From Rhizocola hellebori (lineage in GTDB: Bacteria > Actinomycetota > Actinomycetes > Mycobacteriales > Micromonosporaceae), in assembly GCF_016862955.1 (NCBI RefSeq), contig NZ_BONY01000026.1:62001-126000 (forward strand): a stretch of 64,000 bases of DNA, given 5' to 3'. Positions within the stretch are counted from its first letter, which is position 1; the number at the start of each line of letters is the position of its first letter. The notes below the pieces were generated by a model. That model saw only the letters and a list, made by a program, of their open reading frames with translations, had not been told where the DNA came from and made no database searches. This document shows, piece after piece, positions 53,766-62,159 of this stretch. The translations under genes and the position numbers were made by a program.

Positions 53766-54434
53766 CTAGGCGCGCTTGACGAAAATGAGGTCGATAACGC
53801 TGCGGCCGGCGGCCAGCGCCCGCTGTTCGAACTTGGTGACCGGTCTGGCCCGGGGCCGATCGACGATCCCGCCCTGCAAGGCCGGGTCCGCTCCCAGAAC
53901 TTCGAGCATCTGCTCGGCGTAGTGGGCCCAGTCGGTGGCGCAGTGCAGGGTTCCCCCCGGCTTCAAGCGGCTCGCGAGCAGCGTCACGTTCACCCGCTGG
54001 ATCAGGCGGCGCTTGTGGTGGCGCAGTTTCGGCCACGGATCGGGGAAGAAGACATGGATGGCGTCGACGCTTTCCGGGGCGAGCATGTGGCGCACCAGCT
54101 CCAGAGCGTCGCCGGAGGCGACGCGGACGTTGCTCAGGCCCGCCTCCTCCACCACCGCGAGCAGGTTGCCCAACCCGGGCGGGAAGACCTCCACCGCGAG
54201 GAAGTCACGCTCGGGACTGGCCTGCGCCATGGCCACGGTGGCGTCACCCATGCCCGAGCCGATCTCGAGCACCACCGGCGCGGCCCGGCCGAACAGGGCC
54301 GGCAGATCCAGGGGCGGGCCCGGGATCGTCACCCCATAGCGCGGAAGCAATCGGGCCAGCGCATCCTCGTGCCGACCGCTGACCCGCCCGCGACGCGGAT
54401 AAAAAGTGGTGATCTTCGTGTGGTGCTCGGTCAC
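53766..54434 (-). CDS. trmB: tRNA (guanine-N7-)-methyltransferase
   Basis: 222 residues from GTG 54434. SAM-binding region is VVLEIGSGMGDATVAMAQASPERDFLAVEV; the catalytic and tRNA-contact block is DAIHVFFPDPWPKLRHHKRRLIQ; GGTLHCATDWAHYAEQM and the C-terminal TKFEQRALAAGRSVIDLIFVK are typical of TrmB. It modifies G46 of tRNAs. The next gene on the other strand is the valS leader, so the two promoters lie in 54435-54479. Confidence 0.95.
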   Translation of the reverse strand: MTEHHTKITTFYPRRGRVSGRHEDALARLLPRYGVTIPGPPLDLPALFGRAAPVVLEIGSGMGDATVAMAQASPERDFLAVEVFPPGLGNLLAVVEEAGLSNVRVASGDALELVRHMLAPESVDAIHVFFPDPWPKLRHHKRRLIQRVNVTLLASRLKPGGTLHCATDWAHYAEQMLEVLGADPALQGGIVDRPRARPVTKFEQRALAAGRSVIDLIFVKRA

Positions 54435-54466
54435 ATGGCCGACCCTACCGACTGACCTGGGGCTGC

Positions 54467-54472
54467 TAGCAT
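54467..54472 (+). promoter_or_regulatory. Probable -10 element of the valS leader
   Basis: TAGCAT fits the actinobacterial TANNNT -10 pattern. Seven bases separate it from the ATG at 54480, so transcription would start at or next to the ATG and the leader peptide would be translated from a leaderless transcript. Confidence 0.55.
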
Positions 54473-54479
54473 TGCCGTC

Positions 54480-54533
54480 ATGACACACCGCCAGGCCGTA
54501 GTAGTACGCGTACCCAACAAGGGCCGCGCGTAG
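54480..54533 (+). CDS. valS leader peptide, 17 residues with valine codon cluster
   Basis: ATG to TAG encodes MTHRQAVVVRVPNKGRA. Four of the 17 residues are valine, coded GTA GTA GTA CGC GTA (54498-54512); GTA is rare in a genome of this GC content. There is no Shine-Dalgarno and a -10 element ends 7 bases upstream. The stop is 90 bases before valS. Its last codons (54523-54530, GCCGCGCG) can pair with 54563-54570 downstream. It has the form of an attenuator leader that senses charged tRNA-Val. This is inference from sequence only. Confidence 0.65.
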   Translation: MTHRQAVVVRVPNKGRA

Positions 54534-54547
54534 CCTATTGCCTGTTC

Positions 54548-54573
54548 GTCGCGCGCCCGAAGCGCGCGGCGAC
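54548..54573 (+). promoter_or_regulatory. Attenuator hairpin with alternative pairing
   Basis: GTCGCGCGC (54548-54556) pairs with 54562-54573 with a 3-base bulge. Its right arm CGCGCGGC (54563-54570) can instead pair with GCCGCGCG (54523-54530) at the end of the leader peptide. The two structures exclude each other, as in an attenuator. There is no T-run. Confidence 0.6.
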
Positions 54574-54598
54574 CACCAATCCTCGTGTGACTCGGGCG

Positions 54599-54617
54599 CC
54601 CCTATCCACACCAGGGG
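54599..54617 (+). promoter_or_regulatory. Hairpin masking the valS Shine-Dalgarno
   Basis: CCCCT (54599-54603) pairs with AGGGG (54613-54617), the Shine-Dalgarno lying 6 bases before the valS ATG. GGGCGCCC (54594-54601) overlaps the left arm and could compete. Confidence 0.5.
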
Positions 54618-54623
54618 TATGAC

Positions 54624-56987
54624 ATGAAACCCGATCTCGACAGCCTCTCCCGCAAGTGGACAACCCATTGGGAGCAGGAGCAGACCTACCGCTTCGACCG
54701 CGACGCCCCCGCCGACCGGGTGTACGCGATCGACACTCCCCCGCCGACGGCAAGCGGCGAGCTGCACATGGGAAGCGTGTTCGGCTACGTGCAGGCCGAT
54801 GTGATCGCGCGGTTCCAGCGCATGCAGGGCAAGACGGTGTTCTATCCGATGGGATGGGACGACAACGGGCTGCCCACCGAACGCCGCGTGCAGCGCTATT
54901 ACGGGGTGCGCTGCGATCCGTCGCTGCCCTACGAGGCGGACCTCTCCCCGCCGATGCAGGGCGAGAAACCGGTGTCCCGCCGCAACTTCACCGAGCTCTG
55001 TCACCAGCTCACCGAACTGGACGAGAAGTCCTTCGAGGAGGTGTTCCGCACGGTCGGGCTCTCCGTGGACTGGTCACTGCTCTACACCACGATCGGCGAT
55101 CGAGCCAGAGCCGTGTCGCAGCAAGCGTTTCTGGACGCGTATAGCCGCGGCGACGCCTACCGCGCGCACGCGCCGACCCTGTGGGACACCACCTTCGGCA
55201 CCGCGGTGGCGCAGGCCGAGACCGAGGATCGCCTGCGCCCCAGCGCCTATCACACCCTCTACTTTGGACCGATAGCGGTCAAGACCACCCGTCCCGAGCT
55301 GTTGCCGGCCTGCGTGGCGCTGGTGGCCCACCCCGACGACGCGCGCTATCAGCCGCTGTTCGGCACCAGCGTGGCCACCCCCGTGTTCGGCCAGCCGGTG
55401 CCCGTGCTTTCCCACCGCCTCGCCGATCCCGCCAAGGGCACCGGCATCGCGATGATCTGCACCTTCGGCGATACCACCGACGTGATCTGGCAGCGGGAGC
55501 TGGACCTGCCCGTCAAACCCGTGCTGGGTTTCGACGGCCGGTTCCTGCCCGAGGTGGACCACCTCGGCGGGCTGACCGTGGCCCAGGGCCGAACGCGGGT
55601 GCTCGAGCTGCTCCCCGATACCGCACCCGAGCCCATCGAGCATCCGGTGAAGTTCTACGAGCGCGGTGACCGGCCGCTGGAAATCATCGCCAGCGGGCAG
55701 TGGTACGTGCGCAACGGCGGCCGCGATGCCCAGCTGCGCGAGACCCTGCTGGAGCACGGGCGCGAGCTCAGCTGGCATCCGCCACACATGCAGGTGCGCT
55801 ACGAGCACTGGGTGAACGGCTTGACCGGCGACTGGCTGGTGAGCCGGCAACGCTACTTCGGCGTGCCGATTCCTTTGTGGTACCCGCTTTCCGGCGACGG
55901 CGAGCCCGACTACGCGCATCCGATCCTGCCGTCGTCGCTGCCGATGGATCCGTCCACCGACTCCCCGCCCGGGTTTGACGAGGCGCAGCGCGGCAAGCCC
56001 GGCGGCTTCATCGGCGAGCCCGACGTGCTCGACACCTGGGCCACCTCAACGCTCACACCCACCATCGCCGGTTTCACCGGTCAGATGGACCTGCGGCCAC
56101 AAGGCCCGGAGATCATTCGCACCTGGCTGTTCGGGACGGTGGTGCGCTACCCCGAGCTGCCCTGGAAACACGCGATGATCAACGGCTGGATCCTCGACCC
56201 GAACCGCAAGAAGATGTCCAAATCGGTGGGCAACGTGGTGACCCCGATCGCGTTGCTGCACGAGCACTCTCCCGACGCGGTGCGCTATTGGGCCGCGGCG
56301 GCCAGTCCCGGTACGGACACGGCTTTCGACACCGGCCAGATGCGGGTCGGCCGTCGCCTCGCCACGAAGATCCTCAACGCGGCCCAGTTCGTGCTCGGCT
56401 TCGACGCTTCCCCGGCCGAACCCGACCATCCGCTGGACCTGGCGATGCTCACCGCGCTCGGGCAGACCGTGGACGAGGCGACAAAAGCGTTGCACAACTA
56501 CGACTATGCGCGGGCGCTAGCGGTGACCGAGCGCTTCTTCTGGCGTTTCTGCGACGACTACCTGGAGCTGGTGAAGGCTCGGGCCTACGAGGGCTCGCCT
56601 TCGGCTCGCGCGGCCCTGCGTCACGCGCTGGACGTGCTGCTGCGCCTCTTCGCGCCCATGCTGCCCTTCGTCACCGAGGAGGCGTGGTCGTGGTTCCGCC
56701 CCGGCAGCATCCATCGCGCGCCCTGGCCCGCACCCGTTGGCGCGCAAGGAAACCCGGCGCTGCTGGCACTCGCCGCCGACGCCATCGGCGCGGTGCGGCG
56801 GGCAAAGTCGGCGGCGCACACCTCGATGCGCACGCCGCTGGCCACACTGACCGTCCACAGCGACGACGCCACGTGGACGCTGCTTCAGGATGCCCTACCC
56901 GACCTGCGCAACGCGGGCGTCATCACCACCATCACCCATGCACAGTCCAGCTCGTCGCCCCAATTCGAGACAAGCCCGCTCAGCTAG
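54624..56987 (+). CDS. valS: Valyl-tRNA synthetase, compact form
   Basis: 787 residues. The HIGH-type motif is PPPTASGELHMGS (residues 39-51); KMSKS starts at Lys530 (KKMSKSVGN). The editing domain has the conserved TTRPELLPACVALVAHPDD. The C-terminus ends soon after the anticodon-binding domain and lacks the tRNA-binding coiled coil seen in the usual bacterial ValS of about 870-950 residues. It resembles the shorter archaea/alpha-proteobacterial type. It charges tRNA-Val. The leader at 54480-54617 probably regulates it. Whether another valS exists in the genome cannot be seen. Confidence 0.93.
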   Translation: MKPDLDSLSRKWTTHWEQEQTYRFDRDAPADRVYAIDTPPPTASGELHMGSVFGYVQADVIARFQRMQGKTVFYPMGWDDNGLPTERRVQRYYGVRCDPSLPYEADLSPPMQGEKPVSRRNFTELCHQLTELDEKSFEEVFRTVGLSVDWSLLYTTIGDRARAVSQQAFLDAYSRGDAYRAHAPTLWDTTFGTAVAQAETEDRLRPSAYHTLYFGPIAVKTTRPELLPACVALVAHPDDARYQPLFGTSVATPVFGQPVPVLSHRLADPAKGTGIAMICTFGDTTDVIWQRELDLPVKPVLGFDGRFLPEVDHLGGLTVAQGRTRVLELLPDTAPEPIEHPVKFYERGDRPLEIIASGQWYVRNGGRDAQLRETLLEHGRELSWHPPHMQVRYEHWVNGLTGDWLVSRQRYFGVPIPLWYPLSGDGEPDYAHPILPSSLPMDPSTDSPPGFDEAQRGKPGGFIGEPDVLDTWATSTLTPTIAGFTGQMDLRPQGPEIIRTWLFGTVVRYPELPWKHAMINGWILDPNRKKMSKSVGNVVTPIALLHEHSPDAVRYWAAAASPGTDTAFDTGQMRVGRRLATKILNAAQFVLGFDASPAEPDHPLDLAMLTALGQTVDEATKALHNYDYARALAVTERFFWRFCDDYLELVKARAYEGSPSARAALRHALDVLLRLFAPMLPFVTEEAWSWFRPGSIHRAPWPAPVGAQGNPALLALAADAIGAVRRAKSAAHTSMRTPLATLTVHSDDATWTLLQDALPDLRNAGVITTITHAQSSSSPQFETSPLS

Positions 56988-57820
56988 CCGACTTGAGTCG
57001 AGGGCCGGCGCATCTGCTCGACGATGGCAAGCAAGGTATAGAGGTTGGGGACCGCTCTGGCTGGCGTTTTCGGCGACGCCAGCCAGCTTCCACCCGCGCT
57101 GAAGCGCAACACGCCGTCCACAATCTCCACTCTGTCTATCCACGACCATGCGATCTCGTCGCCCCCGGAGCCGATGCCGGATTTGGTCAGGGTCAGCCGG
57201 CCCAGCACGATCGGGTTGCCGGAACGCAGATATGCCAGCGCTTTGGGCAGCTGAACCCGGGCGACCTCCTGCAGCAACACGGGCCCGAAGTTCTCCATGT
57301 CCGTGGCGACATCGGTCAGATTGAGCCTGCTCCCATCCGCGAACAGCACCGAGTATTCGTGGCGGGTCCCGAGTGGGAGTCCTTTGGCCCGGATCTTTTC
57401 CACCGACTGATAGACGGTGCGGATCGCATCCCAGCGGTAAACCTGCGCGCCCCGCACAGTCATCTGGACGAAGCCGTGCTCGAACCGGTACATGTGCAGG
57501 CTGCGCGCTTTGGCCGACACCAGTGGGCTGCGCGCCAGCTGCCAGCCAAAAATCCCAAGCAGCACAACGGTTATGCCCCAGAAGACAGCGAGCAACGTTA
57601 TCACGACCTGGGCGTCGTTACTGCTGCCGGCCGCCGTCACCATCAGGGACAGGAGCAGGCTTATACCGGCAAGCACGCCCCATCCGAACAGCAGCCGGGA
57701 GCGTCTCCCAGGCGCAAGTATCTGCCGCAGCTCGCCGAGGCGGCGCTCATAGGCCGCCTGGGTAACCTCGCCCGGAACTGCAGGAGTCCCCTCGTCGAAA
57801 TCTGCCTCGTAGCGCGTCAT
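56984..57820 (-). CDS. Two-helix membrane protein with PH-like domain (DUF6585-like)
   Basis: 278 residues. Two adjacent membrane helices (LLFGWGVLAGISLLLSLMVTAAG and VVITLLAVFWGITVVLLGIFGWQLA) are followed by a repeated beta-rich part (HMYRFEHGFVQMTVRGAQVYRWDAIRTVYQSVEKI..., LTLTKSGIGSGGDEIAWSWIDRVEIVDGVLRF), like tandem PH-like folds. A 278-residue start at ATG 57820 fits the ATGA overlap with the next gene upstream. Its stop overlaps the convergent valS end by 4 bases. Function unknown. Confidence 0.8.
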   Translation of the reverse strand: MTRYEADFDEGTPAVPGEVTQAAYERRLGELRQILAPGRRSRLLFGWGVLAGISLLLSLMVTAAGSSNDAQVVITLLAVFWGITVVLLGIFGWQLARSPLVSAKARSLHMYRFEHGFVQMTVRGAQVYRWDAIRTVYQSVEKIRAKGLPLGTRHEYSVLFADGSRLNLTDVATDMENFGPVLLQEVARVQLPKALAYLRSGNPIVLGRLTLTKSGIGSGGDEIAWSWIDRVEIVDGVLRFSAGGSWLASPKTPARAVPNLYTLLAIVEQMRRPSTQVG

Positions 57821-58224
57821 GTCGTCGGAGGTCCCATGAACAGGCCAACGGAGGCGGCCGACTCCTGCTCCTCGCGGCGACGCCGACCAGCCTGGACCAG
57901 ATACCAGCCCACGCCCCCGACCGACGCCACGCCAAGGCCGAGCGAAATCACTTTCCAGCGGACCTGGCTGTCCTTGACTTCCTGATAGGTCAAGGTGCGG
58001 CTCACGCCCTTCTTCGTCTCCTGGCAGGTATCGGTGGGCGCCATGGCCTCCGAACCGCACTTGACGGTGGAGGTGTCGAAAGCGAACAGTCCACCGCCGA
58101 GAAACATGAGCGCCAAGATGCCAGCGCCAATGGCATTTTTCTGCTCAATCAGCACGATGTCCCCGTTGGTGTCAAGTGTCCAAAACTCGGACACCCTATC
58201 GAAACCGCCCCAACCCAGCGCCAT
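57817..58224 (-). CDS. Two-helix membrane protein, partner of the PH-like gene
   Basis: 135 residues with two membrane segments (NAIGAGILALMFLGGGLFAFDTS and WKVISLGLGVASVGGVGWYLV). The loop between them has two cysteines (VKCGSEAMAPTDTCQETKK), likely outside and disulfide-bonded. The ATGA overlap with the downstream gene makes them a pair. I recognise no family. Both follow the LCP gene on the same strand. Confidence 0.75.
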   Translation of the reverse strand: MALGWGGFDRVSEFWTLDTNGDIVLIEQKNAIGAGILALMFLGGGLFAFDTSTVKCGSEAMAPTDTCQETKKGVSRTLTYQEVKDSQVRWKVISLGLGVASVGGVGWYLVQAGRRRREEQESAASVGLFMGPPTT

Positions 58225-58246
58225 CCGCCAAATGGCTCAACCGCGC

Positions 58247-59215
58247 CTAGTGATCGGGATCGGACGCTACGTACTGGTCGACGGTGTCGGAGGTGTACGC
58301 AGAGTAGAGCTGGGCCGCGCCGACCGGGTCGGGCAGCACGACGCTTTGATCGCCGACGGTGCCGACGCCCTTGTTGGGGCTGGTCAAGTAGGTCAGCGAC
58401 GAGCTGCGCAGAGCCTTCAAGGCGAGCGCGGTCTGGGTCAGGTCGAAGCTGCGGTCGACGGTGATGGCGGAGGTGGTCGACTGCAGGAAGGCGTTGAGAC
58501 GGCCTGGATTGGTGAGGATTCCGGCGGCGGTGGCGCGGTCGATGACGGCGGAGATGAGTTCCTGCTGGTGTTTCTGGCGGGAGAAGTCGCCATCGGGGAA
58601 CTGCTTGCGCTGGCGCACCCAGTCGAGCGCTTCGGCGCCGGTGAAGTGGTGGGTGCCGGCGGTGAAGGTGCGGTAAGGGGCGTGGATCGACTTGATGGTC
58701 TTTTCCACGGTCATGTCCACGCCGCCGAGGGAGTCGACGATGGTTTCGAAGCCGGCGAAGTCAATCATGACGAAATGGTCAATCGTGACACCGGTGTACT
58801 GCTGGACCGTATCAACCAGCAAAGGGGCACCACCGAGCGGATAAGCAGCGTTGATCTTCGCGGTGCCGTGGCCGGGAATGGGCACCCAGGTGTCCCGGGC
58901 GATCGAGCTCAGGTAGGCGTGGTCACGGTTCTCGGTCACGTGGGCGAGCATGAGGGTGTCGGTGCGCGCCTCGTCGTCGTTGGGCTCCCGTGAATCGGTG
59001 CCGACGATGAGCAGGTTCATCGGGCCGGAGGCGGCCGCGGCCGGCGCGGAGGGAAGCGCATCTATCCGGTCGAGATTGCCGTTGAGGGAACGGCTGTAGG
59101 CCCAGAGCCCGGCGACGCTCAGCCCGGCCACCAGAGCCAGCGCCAGAACACCGGCGACCACATATCTTCGCCATGATCGCTTCTTGAGGGCGTGAGCGCT
59201 TTGATAGATGGCCAT
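58247..59215 (-). CDS. LytR-CpsA-Psr (LCP) family cell-wall ligase
   Basis: 322 residues with a membrane segment (VVAGVLALALVAGLSVAGLWAYS, residues about 19-41) and an LCP domain: NLLIVGTDSRE, ARTDTLMLAHV, SIARDTWVPIPGHGTAKINAAYPLGG and DFAGFETIVDSLGGVDM. The catalytic arginines and aspartates (R in GTDSRE and in RTDT, D in ARD) are visible. It attaches glycopolymers to peptidoglycan outside the membrane. It faces the divergent PBP gene, with 100 bases between them. Confidence 0.92.
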   Translation of the reverse strand: MAIYQSAHALKKRSWRRYVVAGVLALALVAGLSVAGLWAYSRSLNGNLDRIDALPSAPAAAASGPMNLLIVGTDSREPNDDEARTDTLMLAHVTENRDHAYLSSIARDTWVPIPGHGTAKINAAYPLGGAPLLVDTVQQYTGVTIDHFVMIDFAGFETIVDSLGGVDMTVEKTIKSIHAPYRTFTAGTHHFTGAEALDWVRQRKQFPDGDFSRQKHQQELISAVIDRATAAGILTNPGRLNAFLQSTTSAITVDRSFDLTQTALALKALRSSSLTYLTSPNKGVGTVGDQSVVLPDPVGAAQLYSAYTSDTVDQYVASDPDH

Positions 59216-59315
59216 CGGCCGACAGTAGGCAGCCCAGCTGGGGATTTGCTAAGAGTTTGCGAGCTAGGCCACAGTTGCGAGGTCATTCCCAGTTTCGCCG
59301 GGCAATGTTGCCGCC

Positions 59316-61376
59316 ATGCATTTAGCGCGGGCGGGCAAGTTGTTGGTGGTGGCGATCCTCGCCGGAGTCTTGAGCGCCGCCTCCGTGCTGCCCGCGGCGG
59401 CCGTGGCCAACTGGACCCTCACCCACACCGCGATCGGCTACGACGACCTGCCGGCTGCGCTGAAGAGCCCGACCATCTCGCAGGCGAGCTACCTCTACGC
59501 CAATGACGGCACGACGCTGATCACGACGTTCTACGACGAAAACCGCCGGGATGTCCGGCTCGACCAGGTGGCGCCGGTGATGCGCGACGCCGTGGTGGCG
59601 GCCGAGGACAGCCGGTTCTTCGAGCACGGCGGAGTGGACCTGTTCGGTGTGGTACGGGCGCTGGTGGCCAACAGCTCCACCGATCGCACCCAGGGCGCGT
59701 CGACCTTGACCATGCAATACGTGCGCAACGTGCTCAAGAGCGACCCGACGCGCAGCGAACAGGAGCGGGCGGCGGCGACCGAGTTGAGCCCGGGCCGCAA
59801 AATCCAGGAAGCCCGCTATGCGATGGCGCTGGAGGAACGTCTGTCCAAAGACGAGATTCTGGAGCGCTACCTGAACATCGCCTACTTTGGTTCAGGCGCC
59901 TACGGTGTGGACGCGGCGAGCAGCCTGTTCTTCTCCAAGGAGCCCTCCGAGCTGACGCTCGCCGAAGCGGCGACCCTGGCCGGGATGCTGCAGAGCCCGG
60001 AAGCCAACGGCGGCACCGAACGGGCGCTGATCCGGCGCGAATACGCGCTCAACGCGATGGTCGGCACCGGCGCGATCACCGCCGAGCAGGCCGCCGCGGC
60101 CAACGCCGAAGAGCTGGTGTTCAAGCGGGGCGCCACTCCCAACAACTGTGTCGCGGCCACGGCGGGCTGGGGTTTCGCCTGCGACTACTTCGAACAGTGG
60201 TGGAACGCCCAGCCGGCGTTCGGCGCCACCGCCGAGGAACGCCAGCAGGCATTGCGCCGTGGCGGCTACCGCATCGTCACCTCCTTCGATCCGGCCGTGC
60301 AGGCCAACGCGATCGCTCAGGTCCACACCGTCTACGCCGATTCCAGCAAGTTTGCCGCGCCGATGGCGGTGGTGCAGCCGGGCACGGGCAAGGTGCGGGC
60401 CCTGGTCGTGAACCGGGTCTATGGCGACACGTTCGATCAGCTTGTCGCGGGCGGGAACGGGCTGGCCGGGTACCAGGCAGGATCGACCTTCAAAATCTTC
60501 GCCATGCTCGCCGCTTTGGAAGCGGGTCTGCCGCTGAATACCGGATTCAATGCACCGGCCCAGCTGGTGACCGGCTGGGCGCAGGACGCGCCGGGCAAGA
60601 ACAACTGCGGCGGCAAGTGGTGTGTCACCAACTCCAATCCGGAGTGGATGGACGGCTACCGCACCATGTGGGACGGCTTCGGCCGCTCGGTCAACACCTA
60701 CTTCGTGTGGCTGCACGAGCAGATCGGCGCCCAGCGGACTGTCGAGATGGCCAAGCGTCTGGGCATCAAAACCGATGATGTGGGTACCGGAGCCTTCGTG
60801 ATCGGCAGTGCGCAGACCTTCCCGCTCGACCTGGCCAACGCCTATGCGACCCTGGCCGCCGATGGCCGCTATTGCCAGCCGCTGCCTGTCGAATCGGTCG
60901 CCGACAACGCCGGCCACGCCCTGGCGGTCGCCACGCCGGCGTGTGAGCAAGTGATCAGTGCCGACATCGCGCGGGCCGCAACCGACGCGGCGCGTTGCCC
61001 GGTCGGCCAGTCCGGCTTCTTCGGCCGGTGCAACGGCGGCACGGCCGCAGCGGTCGACGGCATTCTCGACGGCCGCCCGGTCGCGGGCAAGACGGGCAGC
61101 ACCGACGACGGGCGCACCGAGACCTTCGTCTCGTTCACCCCGGAGCTGGCGGCCGCGATGATCGCCGCTAACCCGGCCAGCGCCCAGGACGGCGTCGGCA
61201 ACGCGATCATCTCCAAGGTCTACCGCGCCGTGGCGCAGACGCTCGCCCTGTCGCTGAAGGGCAAGCCGGTCACCCAATTCGCCCGGCCCAGCAATCTCAT
61301 TGCCTACGGCAACACCTCCACCATCCCGCCTTCGGACCAGTGGGGCCGGGGCGGGCGCTGGCCTACGCTGCGCTAA
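59316..61376 (+). CDS. Class A penicillin-binding protein (GT51 transglycosylase plus transpeptidase)
   Basis: 686 residues. A signal-anchor (LLVVAILAGVLSAASVLPAAAVA) is followed by GT51 with VAAEDSRFFEHGGVDLFGVVRAL and TQGASTLTMQYVRNVLK. The transpeptidase has SXXK in YQAGSTFKIFAML, SXN in GRSVNTYFVWL and KTG in VAGKTGSTDDG. All catalytic residues are present. It polymerises and cross-links peptidoglycan. The next gene starts 9 bases after its stop. A GG-rich Pro/Gly tail ends the protein; no PASTA domain is present. Confidence 0.95.
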   Translation: MHLARAGKLLVVAILAGVLSAASVLPAAAVANWTLTHTAIGYDDLPAALKSPTISQASYLYANDGTTLITTFYDENRRDVRLDQVAPVMRDAVVAAEDSRFFEHGGVDLFGVVRALVANSSTDRTQGASTLTMQYVRNVLKSDPTRSEQERAAATELSPGRKIQEARYAMALEERLSKDEILERYLNIAYFGSGAYGVDAASSLFFSKEPSELTLAEAATLAGMLQSPEANGGTERALIRREYALNAMVGTGAITAEQAAAANAEELVFKRGATPNNCVAATAGWGFACDYFEQWWNAQPAFGATAEERQQALRRGGYRIVTSFDPAVQANAIAQVHTVYADSSKFAAPMAVVQPGTGKVRALVVNRVYGDTFDQLVAGGNGLAGYQAGSTFKIFAMLAALEAGLPLNTGFNAPAQLVTGWAQDAPGKNNCGGKWCVTNSNPEWMDGYRTMWDGFGRSVNTYFVWLHEQIGAQRTVEMAKRLGIKTDDVGTGAFVIGSAQTFPLDLANAYATLAADGRYCQPLPVESVADNAGHALAVATPACEQVISADIARAATDAARCPVGQSGFFGRCNGGTAAAVDGILDGRPVAGKTGSTDDGRTETFVSFTPELAAAMIAANPASAQDGVGNAIISKVYRAVAQTLALSLKGKPVTQFARPSNLIAYGNTSTIPPSDQWGRGGRWPTLR

Positions 61377-61385
61377 CTTGACGGT

Positions 61386-62159
61386 ATGGAGGTTCAGCTC
61401 GGCGGCAGGCGCGTCCACCTTCGGGTGGAGAGCAACAAGCCGCGCAAGCTGAAGTACAACCTCATCGCCGCCCGGGAACAGGGCCACCACACGCTGGTAA
61501 CCTTCGGCGGCGCCTACTCCAACCATCTGCGCGCGACCGCGCTCGCCGGGCGTCTGCACGGCTTCCAGACCGTGGGCATCGTGCGCGGCGAGGAACGGCT
61601 GCCGCTCAACCCGGTGCTGCGCTTCGCCACCGAGCAGGGCATGACACTGACCTATGTGGACAGAGAAACCTATCGCGGCAAGCTGATTCCAGCCGGGCTT
61701 CCCCCGCATTACCTCATCCCCGAAGGCGGCAGCAACGAGCTGGCCGTGCGCGGCTGCGCCGAGCTGGGCGAAGAGCTCGGCTCCGCATTCGACGTGGTGT
61801 GTGTCCCGGCCGGCACCGGCGGCACCCTCGCCGGTCTGGCAGCAGGTCTGCGCCATGGCAGGGCGATCGGCTTCGCCGTGCTCAAGGACGCCGGCTGGCT
61901 CCGCGACGCCGTGGCCACTCTGCAACAGCGCACCTACGGCGAAGTTCGCGGCAACTGGAGCATCGAGACGAGATTCCACTTCGGCGGCTACGCCAAGACG
62001 CCTCCCGCGCTGCTCACCTTCGTCGACAAATTCGAAGCCCAGCACGGGCTGCGCCTCGACCCGATCTATACCGGCAAAATGATGTCCGGCCTGGAAACGC
62101 TCCTCCATCACGGCACGTTCCCCCAGCACGAGCGGATCTGTGCTGTGATCACAGGGTGA
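61386..62159 (+). CDS. PLP-dependent fold-type II enzyme (D-cysteine desulfhydrase/ACC deaminase-like)
   Basis: 257 residues. N-terminal ESNKPRKLKYNLIAAREQGHHTLVTFGGAYSNHLRATA resembles the ACC deaminase-like family: the PLP lysine is in RKLKYN and substrate serine loop is GGAYSNH. VPAGTGGTLAGLAAGL is the PLP phosphate-binding site. It is shorter than ACC deaminases (about 330), lacking about 60 N-terminal residues. The start overlaps nothing; ATG has no clear Shine-Dalgarno. It is coupled with the kinase gene by a GTGA overlap. Substrate uncertain. Confidence 0.85.
   Translation: MEVQLGGRRVHLRVESNKPRKLKYNLIAAREQGHHTLVTFGGAYSNHLRATALAGRLHGFQTVGIVRGEERLPLNPVLRFATEQGMTLTYVDRETYRGKLIPAGLPPHYLIPEGGSNELAVRGCAELGEELGSAFDVVCVPAGTGGTLAGLAAGLRHGRAIGFAVLKDAGWLRDAVATLQQRTYGEVRGNWSIETRFHFGGYAKTPPALLTFVDKFEAQHGLRLDPIYTGKMMSGLETLLHHGTFPQHERICAVITG

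Noticed and set aside
54435-54623. T-box riboswitch upstream of valS
   Set aside because: No T-box bulge consensus (TGGNACCGCG-like) is seen. A peptide leader explains the region better.
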